From an uncultured Bacilli bacterium (lineage in GTDB: Bacteria; Bacillota_I; Bacilli_A; RF39; UBA660), in NCBI GenBank assembly GCA_944332645.1, contig CALVKK010000015.1:1-16353 (forward strand): DNA of 16,353 bases, written 5' to 3'. The notes beneath the pieces were generated by a model, which searched no databases, was not told the origin of the DNA, and saw only the letters and a program-made list of their open reading frames with translations. This document shows, in pieces, positions 6,277 to 13,822 of this stretch. Each line of letters begins with the position of its first letter. Position 1 is the stretch's first letter. Position numbers and translations under genes: made by a program.

Positions 6277-7959
6277 CTATGTTAAAGTATAAGGATTTTG
6301 AGCCGTTCCATAACCACCAGTAAAATTCAAACTTGTTTTTAAATATATAACAGGACGAACACCTGACGATTCTGCACCAGCTAGTTTTCCAGTATCACCA
6401 TTACTATTTATTATGGTAACATAGCCTGAATTATCAGCACGATTTAATGTCCAATAAGAAGTTGAAATAGTAGAATTTTCAATTGTATTTACATCGACAA
6501 ATGTTTTGCTACTTGATGTTGATAAATCTATATCATTCCCCGAAAACATCTCTCCTATTACTGGTAACCCTATTGACAAACCAAGTTCTTTATTTTTTAT
6601 TGTTTCATAGCTAATTCCATTTGCAGGGGCGTACTCATACATACCGATATAAAAAGTTTTGTTTTGTGCATAACGATAGTTATTTGATATGTTATTACCA
6701 AAATTTACCATTTTAGAATATATAGGATTATTTGACGCATTGGCTGTAAATGTATTTGCTCCATATACTTCTTTACTATTTAGCATACCATTCAAAACAA
6801 CTTTAACACTATCACTATCTTTACTTACTACTCTAAATGTACATAATTTATCAGAGCCACATGCTCCATCTGTTCCATCGTATGGAACATTTATATATTC
6901 ACCTACTTGAACATTACTTGTACTTGTTGATTTATAATCTGTTTTATAACTGTTGTTAAAAGTTCCTTCACCTTCAGTTACCCTTATATTATTTATTTTT
7001 ATAACTGGTCGAACTCCATGAGCATCTGAAGTAGAGCTACCATGCAAAAAACCTTCAAAGACATAATAAATATAATCGGCATCATATGTATTTCCTATCC
7101 ACCAATAATCATTGATGTCTAAATATGAGCCCTGAAGACCTGCTCTTACATATTGGTCATAATTTAATAGACCTACTTTTTGAACTGTTGTTACTTCGGA
7201 AATGTTATTATATATTCCAACATTAAAAGTATTTTCTAATATATTATTTTGAGTACTGCTATCTAAACTATTATAAAAATAATTATTTAACCACTTATTT
7301 ATATAACTATCTTCATACATTGATTGACTTGTCCATACAGCACTAGCCGGTTGAATACTAGTTAATGGCTGTTGGGATATTAGCAATAGTGAATTATCTA
7401 CCGTATTAAATTCAATTACTCGCCATTGATGTCCTCCATACCATAAATAATTATTATTTACTTCATCATTATTTCCTTTAAAATAATATAGATTTTCATT
7501 TGTTGCATCCTTAACTAAACCATTAGTTGCTCCTTCACTATATTTTGCTAATAAAATTTGAATTAAAAATGATTGTGATTGCTCAACACAATTATTGTTT
7601 AAATTATAGCTATATTGACCTTGATTAACTGACACTTCGACAATATTATCTTGTCCTATTTCTTCTCCCGTCACGGCATCATATACTTTCGTTGGAAGTA
7701 AATTATTTGATACTAAACTGCCAATTGTAATACAATATACACTTCCATCAACTCGCGGATATGAATTAATATTCTCAGAAACATAGACTTCAGCTGCACT
7801 ATATAAAATTTTCTGGCTAGCATCACTAATATTACCTTGGGTTTTTCTAATCGAATTCAAAATTGGTGGTAACGCAACCAAAGCAATCAAACCTAATATA
7901 ACAACGACTCCGATTAATTCAACTAAAGTAAATCCTTTAAAAAATATTCTTCTTCTCAT
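6277..7959 (-). CDS. Large type IV prepilin-like surface protein with two tandem C-terminal modules
   Basis: The 560-residue protein has a class III (prepilin) signal: MRRRIFFKG, then FTLVELI, so cleavage is expected after Gly9 with Phe10 as first mature residue and Glu14 at the conserved +5 position. A 20-residue hydrophobic helix follows. Residues 31-125 form a pilin-like head with Cys76 and Cys124, a possible disulfide. Two modules follow. Module one (about 155-340) has WYGGHQWRVIEF, INKWLNNYFY, YWWIGN, HGVRPVIKI and EGTFNNSYKT. Module two (about 350-560) has LCTFRVVSK, SYWTLNRADN, SGVRPVIYL and YGTAQNPYTL. The W...GVRP pattern resembles DUF6273 and formylglycine-enzyme/C-type-lectin-like domains, an assignment from memory. 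Typical major pilins have about 150 residues, so this is more likely a minor or tip pilin or pseudopilin-anchored adhesin. The start has AAGGAG overlapping the asnS stop, so translation is likely coupled. Confidence 0.85.
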   Translation of the reverse strand: MRRRIFFKGFTLVELIGVVVILGLIALVALPPILNSIRKTQGNISDASQKILYSAAEVYVSENINSYPRVDGSVYCITIGSLVSNNLLPTKVYDAVTGEEIGQDNIVEVSVNQGQYSYNLNNNCVEQSQSFLIQILLAKYSEGATNGLVKDATNENLYYFKGNNDEVNNNYLWYGGHQWRVIEFNTVDNSLLLISQQPLTSIQPASAVWTSQSMYEDSYINKWLNNYFYNSLDSSTQNNILENTFNVGIYNNISEVTTVQKVGLLNYDQYVRAGLQGSYLDINDYWWIGNTYDADYIYYVFEGFLHGSSTSDAHGVRPVIKINNIRVTEGEGTFNNSYKTDYKSTSTSNVQVGEYINVPYDGTDGACGSDKLCTFRVVSKDSDSVKVVLNGMLNSKEVYGANTFTANASNNPIYSKMVNFGNNISNNYRYAQNKTFYIGMYEYAPANGISYETIKNKELGLSIGLPVIGEMFSGNDIDLSTSSSKTFVDVNTIENSTISTSYWTLNRADNSGYVTIINSNGDTGKLAGAESSGVRPVIYLKTSLNFTGGYGTAQNPYTLT

Positions 7960-7970
7960 TATATTTCTCC

Positions 7971-9338
7971 TTAAAATTCACAATTACCAGGAGTACGTGG
8001 GTAAGGTATGACATCTCTTATATTCTCGACACCCGTTAAATAAATCAGTAATCTTTCAAAACCCATTCCAAATCCCGAATGAACGCAACCACCATATCTT
8101 CTTAAATTTAAATACCAATCCATTCCTTCAAGTGGCATATTCAATTCTTTCATTCGTTTAAGAAGTTTATCATAATCTTCTTCTCGTTGTGATCCACCCA
8201 TTAGTTCACCAGCTCCAGGTACCTCTAAATCAACTGCAGCCACTGTTTTGCCATCTTCATTTAATTTCATATAAAATGCCTTTATATCTTTAGGCCAATC
8301 TGTAATAAATACAGGTCCATTAAAATACTCAGTAATATATTTTTCATGTTCTTTAGCAATATCGCCACCATATTCTGGATCAAATTCAAACTTAACTTTT
8401 GCCTCTTTTAAAATAGTAATGACATCTTCATGTTTTATTCGCTTAAATTTTGAGGTGATTAATAAATTTAATTTATCAATTAATCCCTTTTCAACAAATT
8501 TATCCAAGAATTCCATTTCTTCCTTGCAATTATCCAAAACATACTTAACAACATATTTGAGCATACTTTCCATAATATCCATATCTTGATTTAAATCGCA
8601 AAAAGCAATTTCAGGTTCAATCATCCAAAATTCTGATGCATGCGTTTTAGTGTTAGAATTTTCAGCTCTAAAAGTTGGACCAAACGTATAAGTTTTTTTA
8701 TAAGCTAAAGCAAAGGTTTCAGCTTGTAATTGACCTGAAACTGTTAAATTAGCCGGTTTACCAAAAAAGTCTTTAGTATAGTCAGGTTTACCATTAATTC
8801 TATTTAAATCTAAAGTCGTTACTTGAAACATTTCACCTGCCCCTTCACAATCACTAGCCGTAATTATTGGTGCGTGAAAATAGACATAACCATTACTTTG
8901 AAAATAAGAATGGATTGCAAAAGCAGCTACACTTCTTACTCTAAACACAGCTTGAAAAAGATTAGTTCGTGGTCTTAGATAAGCGACTTCTCTTAAAAAT
9001 TCTCTAGTATGCCTTTTAGGTTGAATTGGATAATCTTCAGGACAATCACCTAATAAAATAACATCACTAGCTAGAACTTCATAATCCTGACCACTACCTA
9101 ATGATTTGGCTAAAATACCAATTACTTTAATCGCACTTCCTACTCTTAGTTTAGATATGAAATCAAAATTAGATAATTTGTTATCATATACTATTTGAAT
9201 ACTTTTAAAACAAGTGCCATCATAAAAATCAATAAAACCAAATTCCTTTTGTTTACGATGATTTTTAATCCAACCAGTTAAAATAACCTCTTTATCTATA
9301 TATTGTCTTATATCTTTATATAAACTTACTAAATCCAT
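7971..9338 (-). CDS. asnS: Asparagine-tRNA ligase
   Basis: AsnRS attaches asparagine to tRNA-Asn using ATP. The 455-residue protein has an N-terminal OB-fold anticodon-binding domain (VILTGWIKNHRKQKEFGFIDF, residues 18-38) and a class II catalytic core. Motif 2 is GPTFRAENSNTKTHASEFW (220-238) and motif 3 is GFGMGFERL (422-430). The C-terminus NIRDVIPYPRTPGNCEF is characteristic of bacterial AsnRS and separates it from AspRS and LysRS. Its presence indicates direct charging rather than sole dependence on the transamidation route. The ATG is preceded by TAGGAGG, which overlaps the stop codon of the upstream 55-aa ORF. It is followed after 11 bases by the prepilin gene. No T-box or other leader fits, as the gene is internal to the operon. 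Confidence 0.97.
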   Translation of the reverse strand: MDLVSLYKDIRQYIDKEVILTGWIKNHRKQKEFGFIDFYDGTCFKSIQIVYDNKLSNFDFISKLRVGSAIKVIGILAKSLGSGQDYEVLASDVILLGDCPEDYPIQPKRHTREFLREVAYLRPRTNLFQAVFRVRSVAAFAIHSYFQSNGYVYFHAPIITASDCEGAGEMFQVTTLDLNRINGKPDYTKDFFGKPANLTVSGQLQAETFALAYKKTYTFGPTFRAENSNTKTHASEFWMIEPEIAFCDLNQDMDIMESMLKYVVKYVLDNCKEEMEFLDKFVEKGLIDKLNLLITSKFKRIKHEDVITILKEAKVKFEFDPEYGGDIAKEHEKYITEYFNGPVFITDWPKDIKAFYMKLNEDGKTVAAVDLEVPGAGELMGGSQREEDYDKLLKRMKELNMPLEGMDWYLNLRRYGGCVHSGFGMGFERLLIYLTGVENIRDVIPYPRTPGNCEF

Positions 9339-9349
9339 GTTGATTCCTC

Positions 9350-9517
9350 CTAATCTTTATGTAATGCTCGATAAACTGATTCGAATATCAATAATCCAAT
9401 AAGAATTATAATAATCCATAAAAATGGATTACGACTATGTTCGACAAAAAAATCTTTGATATCACGAGTAATTTCAACAAACCAATTTTCAATATCAGTC
9501 CATACGCTTAAAAACAT
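9350..9517 (-). CDS. 55-residue single-span membrane protein between pcrA and asnS
   Basis: This short frame starts at ATG three bases after the helicase stop codon, with AAGGAAGG inside the helicase 3' end as ribosome binding site, and stops at TAG inside the asnS Shine-Dalgarno. The peptide begins MFLSVWTDIENWFVEITRDI, continues KDFFVEHSRNPF, then a hydrophobic span LWIIIILIGLLIFES (about residues 33-47), and ends VYRALHKD. The N-terminal 30 residues would form an amphipathic, acidic helix. Real coding is supported by the tight fit between two genes, plausible composition and a proper ribosome binding site. The family is not recognised. A membrane-associated regulatory or accessory micro-protein is possible, but function cannot be inferred from the neighbours. 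Confidence 0.75.
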   Translation of the reverse strand: MFLSVWTDIENWFVEITRDIKDFFVEHSRNPFLWIIIILIGLLIFESVYRALHKD

Positions 9518-9520
9518 AGA

Positions 9521-11590
9521 TTACACCTTCCTTATCTTTTTGTGACCTTTCATTAACATCTTAACACCATATGGATGTTTAAATGCAACTGTTAAGACTT
9601 TATCTTTAATCCCAACAATAACACCCTCACCATACATATCAAAATAAATATGTTCGCCTATTTTATATTCAATATTAGTATCAACATTTTCTAAAATATT
9701 GGAATTTTTCTGCTCTAAAGCTTGTTCTTTATTTAATAACTTATTATCAATTTCTTTAATAAATCTACTCTCTGGATTTTTAACTTTATTTCCATATATT
9801 ATTCTAGTTTCAGCATTAACTAACCATAGTCTTTTTTTTGCTCTAGTTATTGCAACATAACAAAGTCTTCTTTCCTCCTCTAATTGTTCTTGACTTTCAA
9901 AAGAATTTAGGTGTGGAAAAATACTCTCCTCTAGACCAACGATAAAGACATGATCAAATTCCAATCCTTTAGATGAATGAATTGTCATTAAAGTAATTCC
10001 ATCGTTATCTTCATATTCAGTTATATCAGCGACTAAACTTATTTCGTTTAAAAAATCTTCCAAACTAATTATACCATAATTTTCCTCAAATTGCATAGCT
10101 ATAGTCTTAAACTCTTTCAAGTTTTCTATTCTAGATTCCGCCTCAATAGTATCTTCATTTTCTAGTTCCTTAATCAAGCCAGTCTTATCTAACACTAACT
10201 CGATGAAATTGACTAAAGTCATCTCATCTTTTTGATTTCTTAATTCTTCGATTAGTTTTTTAAATTCTAGTTCTTTACCTGCATCGATGGCTTCATAAAT
10301 AGATACATTTAAACTATTCGCTTTTTCTCTTAAATTATCAAGCGTAGTTTTCCCTATTTTTCTTTTCGGAACATTAATAATTCTACTTAAACTAACATCA
10401 TCATTTTTGTTGTAAATTAGTTTTAAATAAGCCATTAAATCTTTGATCTCTTTTCGATTATAAAAGTAAACACTACCAATCACTTTATAAGGGATATTAT
10501 TTAAAATTAATTCTTTCTCAAAATTTTGCGATTGAGCATTAGTTCGATAGAGAACTGCAATATCCTTTAACCTTACACCATCATTGATTAATTTATTTAT
10601 TTCTTCAATCACATAATAGGCTTCATCTTTTTCATTTAAAGCTGTGTGATATTCAATTTTTACGCCTTGTTCATTATCCGTCCATAAATTTTTATCTTTT
10701 CTTTGAACATTATTTTTTATTAATTCATTAGAAGCTTCAATAATAGTTTTGGTTGAACGATAATTTTGCTCTAAATAAACAGTCTTACAATTAGGATAAT
10801 CTTTCTCAAAATTTAAAATATTCTTATAGTTTGAACCTCGCCATGAATAAATTGACTGACTATCATCACCTACTACACAGATATTTTTATATTTAGCGCT
10901 GATCATTTTTGCAAGTAAATATTGAGCCTCATTGGTATCTTGATATTCATCAATTAAAATATATTGATATTGTTCTTGATATTCTTTTAAAACAGAAGGG
11001 TACCTTCTAAATAGAATAATCGGTAGCATTAATAAATCATCAAAGTCAACACTATTATTTTTTTTTAATCTATTTTCATACTTTCTATAAATATCTAATA
11101 ATGTCTCATCATAATCATTATTAACAAATCTCTCAAAATCATTACTGTCAATTAAAGCATTTTTGTTATTACTAATAATGCTTTTGATAGTGCGATAACT
11201 TTCGTCGTAGTTCATATCTTTTAAAATGTTTTTTATAACTACATTACTATCATCACTATCTAAAATAGTGAAATTTTTATTTAAGCCTAATTTTTCATAA
11301 TGCTTTTGCAAAATAGACAAGCCAAACGAATGGAAAGTCGATATCTGAATTTTATAACCTATAGCTCCAACCATATTTAAAATCCGCTGTTTCATTTCTT
11401 TAGCCGCTTTATTAGTGAATGTAATAGCTAAAATATTACTAGGATCAATACCCTTTTCTAAAACCAAATAAGCAACCTTAGTTGTCAATACTTTCGTTTT
11501 GCCACTTCCGGCTCCCGCTAAAACTAAAAGAGGTCCTTCTGTTATGCTTACCGCCTCTTTTTGCTTATCATTTAAAGATTCCAAATTCAT
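9521..11590 (-). CDS. pcrA: ATP-dependent DNA helicase PcrA (UvrD/Rep family)
   Basis: PcrA is a 3'-5' superfamily 1A helicase acting in repair, clearing of RecA filaments and transcription-replication conflicts. The 689-residue protein has the N-terminal Q motif (LNDKQKEAV), Walker A AGAGSGKT (25-32) and Walker B DEYQDTN (214-220). It also has motif III GDDSQSIYSWRGS (241-253), motif IV QNYRST, motif V TIHSSKGLEFDHVF and motif VI VAITRAKKR (579-587). The final 48 residues (YKIGEHIYFDMYGEGVIVGI...) match the Tudor-like tail that binds RNA polymerase. It is slightly shorter than B. subtilis PcrA (about 739), mainly in the linker before that tail. The usual downstream partner ligA is absent; a micro-ORF and asnS follow instead. 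The ATG is preceded by GAAGGATG. Confidence 0.95.
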   Translation of the reverse strand: MNLESLNDKQKEAVSITEGPLLVLAGAGSGKTKVLTTKVAYLVLEKGIDPSNILAITFTNKAAKEMKQRILNMVGAIGYKIQISTFHSFGLSILQKHYEKLGLNKNFTILDSDDSNVVIKNILKDMNYDESYRTIKSIISNNKNALIDSNDFERFVNNDYDETLLDIYRKYENRLKKNNSVDFDDLLMLPIILFRRYPSVLKEYQEQYQYILIDEYQDTNEAQYLLAKMISAKYKNICVVGDDSQSIYSWRGSNYKNILNFEKDYPNCKTVYLEQNYRSTKTIIEASNELIKNNVQRKDKNLWTDNEQGVKIEYHTALNEKDEAYYVIEEINKLINDGVRLKDIAVLYRTNAQSQNFEKELILNNIPYKVIGSVYFYNRKEIKDLMAYLKLIYNKNDDVSLSRIINVPKRKIGKTTLDNLREKANSLNVSIYEAIDAGKELEFKKLIEELRNQKDEMTLVNFIELVLDKTGLIKELENEDTIEAESRIENLKEFKTIAMQFEENYGIISLEDFLNEISLVADITEYEDNDGITLMTIHSSKGLEFDHVFIVGLEESIFPHLNSFESQEQLEEERRLCYVAITRAKKRLWLVNAETRIIYGNKVKNPESRFIKEIDNKLLNKEQALEQKNSNILENVDTNIEYKIGEHIYFDMYGEGVIVGIKDKVLTVAFKHPYGVKMLMKGHKKIRKV

Positions 11591-11610
11591 ACTTTCACAT
11601 CCTTCTATAA

Positions 11611-11640
11611 ATTATAACATATGAATAACTGTATCTTCAA
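11611..11640 (-). promoter_or_regulatory. Promoter of the pcrA operon
   Basis: Minus-strand TTGAAG (11640-11635), an 18-base spacer and TATAAT (11616-11611) with an extended TG motif (TGTTATAAT) form the best promoter in the window. The predicted start lies only about 15 bases before the pcrA ATG. Confidence 0.65.
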
Positions 11641-11678
11641 TATCTAAAAATTTCTTCCCACAATAATACTAATTTATG

Positions 11679-11707
11679 TTGTAATTAACCACGAGATATG
11701 ATATTAT
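11679..11707 (+). promoter_or_regulatory. Promoter of rnr
   Basis: TTGTAA (11679-11684), a 17-base spacer and TATTAT (11702-11707) with a TGA extension form a vegetative-type promoter. It is divergent from the pcrA promoter in the same 142-base interval. The predicted start is about 18 bases before the rnr ATG. Confidence 0.55.
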
Positions 11708-11732
11708 TTAACTGTAGTGGGGTAAGTGGAAA

Positions 11733-13775
11733 ATGGAAATACAGGAACTTTTTAGAAATAACATAAAATACACGTTAAAAGAAATTCAAAAAAGAATCAA
11801 TTGCGATTTGGAAACACTAATCAAGGATTTAAAAATCTTAGAAGAACGAGGTATAATTGTAGAAATCGATAATTTTTATCAGAAACTACCAGAGTCTAAT
11901 TACACAGTCAAAGAATTAAAAGGGCTTAAAAAAGGATATGGTGTTTTCTACTTAAATGAGCAACGATATACAATTCATAAATCAGACTTAAACGGCGCAT
12001 TAAACAACGATCTATGTTTATTTGTATACGATAAAGTTTCTAAACAGGCAAAAGTCAAAAAGATAATCAAAAGAGCAAATGATTTAATCGTAGCTGAGAT
12101 GCGCAATGGTATACTAAAAATATGTGGTCAAAATGTTGATTATAAACTTTTTGTACCATCAAACGAAACGAGAAAATTAGTTGATGGTCATAGAGTTTTA
12201 ATTAGATTAAACAATGAATGTGGCAATTTAAAAGGAAATATAGTCGAGATAATTGGACACAAAGACGATCCTGATATCGACTTAAAACAAATAGCTTTAA
12301 GTAAAAATTTCGCTTTAAATTTTAGTGATAGAGCTTTAGAGGAATTGGATTCTATTTCAAACGAAGTAACTAAAGATGAACTAGAAGGTAGATTAGATCT
12401 AAGAGATGATTTAATTTATACTATTGATTGTGATCATACTAAAGATATCGATGATGCCATTAGTATCAGCTTAAATGAAAGAGGAAATTTTGTTTTAGGA
12501 GTTCATATAGCTGACGTTAGTCACTATGTTAAATATGGAAGTGCTCTATTTCAAGAAGCCTACTCCAGAGGAACTAGTGTTTATATGCTAGGATCTGCTA
12601 TTCCAATGTTACCAAAATATCTATCTAATGGCATTTGTTCTTTAAATCCTAACGTTGATCGTTTAACCAAATCATGTATTATGGAGATCAATCAAAACGG
12701 TGAAGTTGTTGATTACAAAATCATTAAAAGCGTCATTAATTCAAAAAAGAAAATGAGTTATTCCGCTGTTAACAACGCTTTAGAAAAAAATATAGTTAAT
12801 CATGATTACCTTCCATATCTCGAAAATTTAAAACTAGCTCAAAAACTAAGTGCGGTTTTAAGTAATGCTAATTTAAAACGAGGTTATATTGACTTCCAAA
12901 GCAATGATCTAGAAGTAATTTTAAGCGAGCAAAACAAGCCATTGAATTTTATCATTCCAAAACAAGCAACAGCCGAAAAAATAATCGAAAATTTCATGCT
13001 CATCGCTAACGAAACCATAGCTAATCACTATTGCTATTACCCATTCTTGTATCGAATTCACGAAATTCCAGATGATGATATTTTATTAAAAATTTTTGGC
13101 TTGTTAAGAATTTTAGGTTATAAGATACCAAATATCAAAAATTTTGATAATCCAAAAACAATCCAAGGCATTTTACGAAATTTAATCAACGATAAGAATA
13201 TTAAAATAATATCCAAATTTATCTTAATTGGATTAAAAAAAGCTCACTATTCCGATAAAAATGCTGGTCATTATGCCCTAGCATTTGATAAATATACCCA
13301 TTTTACTTCACCAATTAGAAGAATTTGTGATCTTATTATTCATAATTTAATTGACATGTATGATAACCCTAATCTGAATTTAGATGACCTAAATAAATTA
13401 GAAGAATTACTAGCTGAAGCTGGCGTTCACGCCTCAACAAAAGAAAGGCAAGCAGAAGAAGCAGAACAGGAAGCCAACCTCATGAAAATGGCCGAATATA
13501 TGGAAGCACATATCAACCAATATTTTAACGGTGTAATTACTAATATTACTCCAAGTGGTTTGTTTGTCGAAACGACTAATAATATCACAGGAAATGTTTT
13601 GTTTTCTGATATTAGACATGATTTTTATCGATTCGAGCAGGAGTCTTTTTCTATGATTGGAAAAAAAACTAAACAAAAACTTAAAATAGGAGACTATGTA
13701 CGAGTTAAGGTCAAAGATGCATCTAAAGAATACCGAACTATTGATTTTGAAATAGTTGAAAAGTTAAAAAAGTGA
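11733..13775 (+). CDS. rnr: Ribonuclease R
   Basis: RNase R is a processive 3'-5' exoribonuclease of the RNase II family that degrades structured RNA. The 680-residue protein starts with a winged-helix-like region (1-45, TLKEIQKRI...LKILEERGIIVE) and cold-shock-type domains (about 60-175). The RNB catalytic domain follows, with IDCDHTKDIDDAI giving Asp232, Asp238, Asp240 and Asp241 at the spacing of the four metal-binding aspartates, then HIADVSHYV and YTHFTSPIRR (521-530). The S1 domain is at about 597-675 (FNGVITNITPSGLFVE). The lysine-rich tail is very short (EKLKK), so the protein is shorter than B. subtilis RNase R (about 780). The ribosome binding site is poor (GTGGGG or AAGTGG). It is the only gene in the window ending in TGA. 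The smpB/ssrA neighbours often seen with rnr are not present. Confidence 0.95.
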   Translation: MEIQELFRNNIKYTLKEIQKRINCDLETLIKDLKILEERGIIVEIDNFYQKLPESNYTVKELKGLKKGYGVFYLNEQRYTIHKSDLNGALNNDLCLFVYDKVSKQAKVKKIIKRANDLIVAEMRNGILKICGQNVDYKLFVPSNETRKLVDGHRVLIRLNNECGNLKGNIVEIIGHKDDPDIDLKQIALSKNFALNFSDRALEELDSISNEVTKDELEGRLDLRDDLIYTIDCDHTKDIDDAISISLNERGNFVLGVHIADVSHYVKYGSALFQEAYSRGTSVYMLGSAIPMLPKYLSNGICSLNPNVDRLTKSCIMEINQNGEVVDYKIIKSVINSKKKMSYSAVNNALEKNIVNHDYLPYLENLKLAQKLSAVLSNANLKRGYIDFQSNDLEVILSEQNKPLNFIIPKQATAEKIIENFMLIANETIANHYCYYPFLYRIHEIPDDDILLKIFGLLRILGYKIPNIKNFDNPKTIQGILRNLINDKNIKIISKFILIGLKKAHYSDKNAGHYALAFDKYTHFTSPIRRICDLIIHNLIDMYDNPNLNLDDLNKLEELLAEAGVHASTKERQAEEAEQEANLMKMAEYMEAHINQYFNGVITNITPSGLFVETTNNITGNVLFSDIRHDFYRFEQESFSMIGKKTKQKLKIGDYVRVKVKDASKEYRTIDFEIVEKLKK

Positions 13776-13788
13776 TATTTTAATCACT
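13771..13788 (+). terminator. Weak hairpin at the rnr stop codon
   Basis: AGTGAT (13771-13776) and ATCACT (13783-13788) form a 6-bp stem across the TGA stop, but no T-run follows. It may be an RNA 3' end or a processing stem; evidence for true termination is weak. Confidence 0.3.
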
Positions 13789-13791
13789 AAT

Positions 13792-13800
13792 TGTTATATT
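13792..13800 (+). promoter_or_regulatory. Possible extended -10 promoter of the LtaS-like gene
   Basis: TGTTATATT resembles an extended -10, without a recognisable -35. The predicted start lies near 13807, just before the ribosome binding site at 13811-13819. Confidence 0.35.
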
Positions 13801-13810
13801 ATTTGTAATG

Positions 13811-13819
13811 GGTGGTGAT
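13811..13819 (+). promoter_or_regulatory. Ribosome binding site deciding a TTG start
   Basis: GGTGGTGAT differs from the ideal GGAGGTGAT at one base. GGTGG is seven bases from the TTG at 13823, the ideal spacing. The in-frame ATG at 13808 sits upstream of this site and has no ribosome binding site of its own. The hpf start shows the same layout (GGAGGGTGAT plus three bases). Confidence 0.7.
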
Positions 13820-13822
13820 AAT

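Noticed and set aside
6277..7959. Diversity-generating retroelement target protein
   Set aside because: The GVRP-type ending recalls DGR variable proteins, but no reverse transcriptase, template repeat or adenine-biased variable repeat is visible in the window.
9339..9520. T-box riboswitch upstream of asnS
   Set aside because: The 182 bases before asnS are almost entirely occupied by the 55-aa ORF, no terminator/antiterminator pair or T-box motif is seen, and asnS is internal to the operon.
13434..13676. Minus-strand open frame inside rnr
   Set aside because: It is antisense to the S1 domain of RNase R, is Phe/Cys-rich, and has no ribosome binding site or family match.
13773..13775. TGA of rnr as a tryptophan codon (Mycoplasma code)
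   Set aside because: All tryptophans in the full-length conserved proteins use TGG, and the S1 domain is complete at this TGA. Readthrough would add only four more codons.
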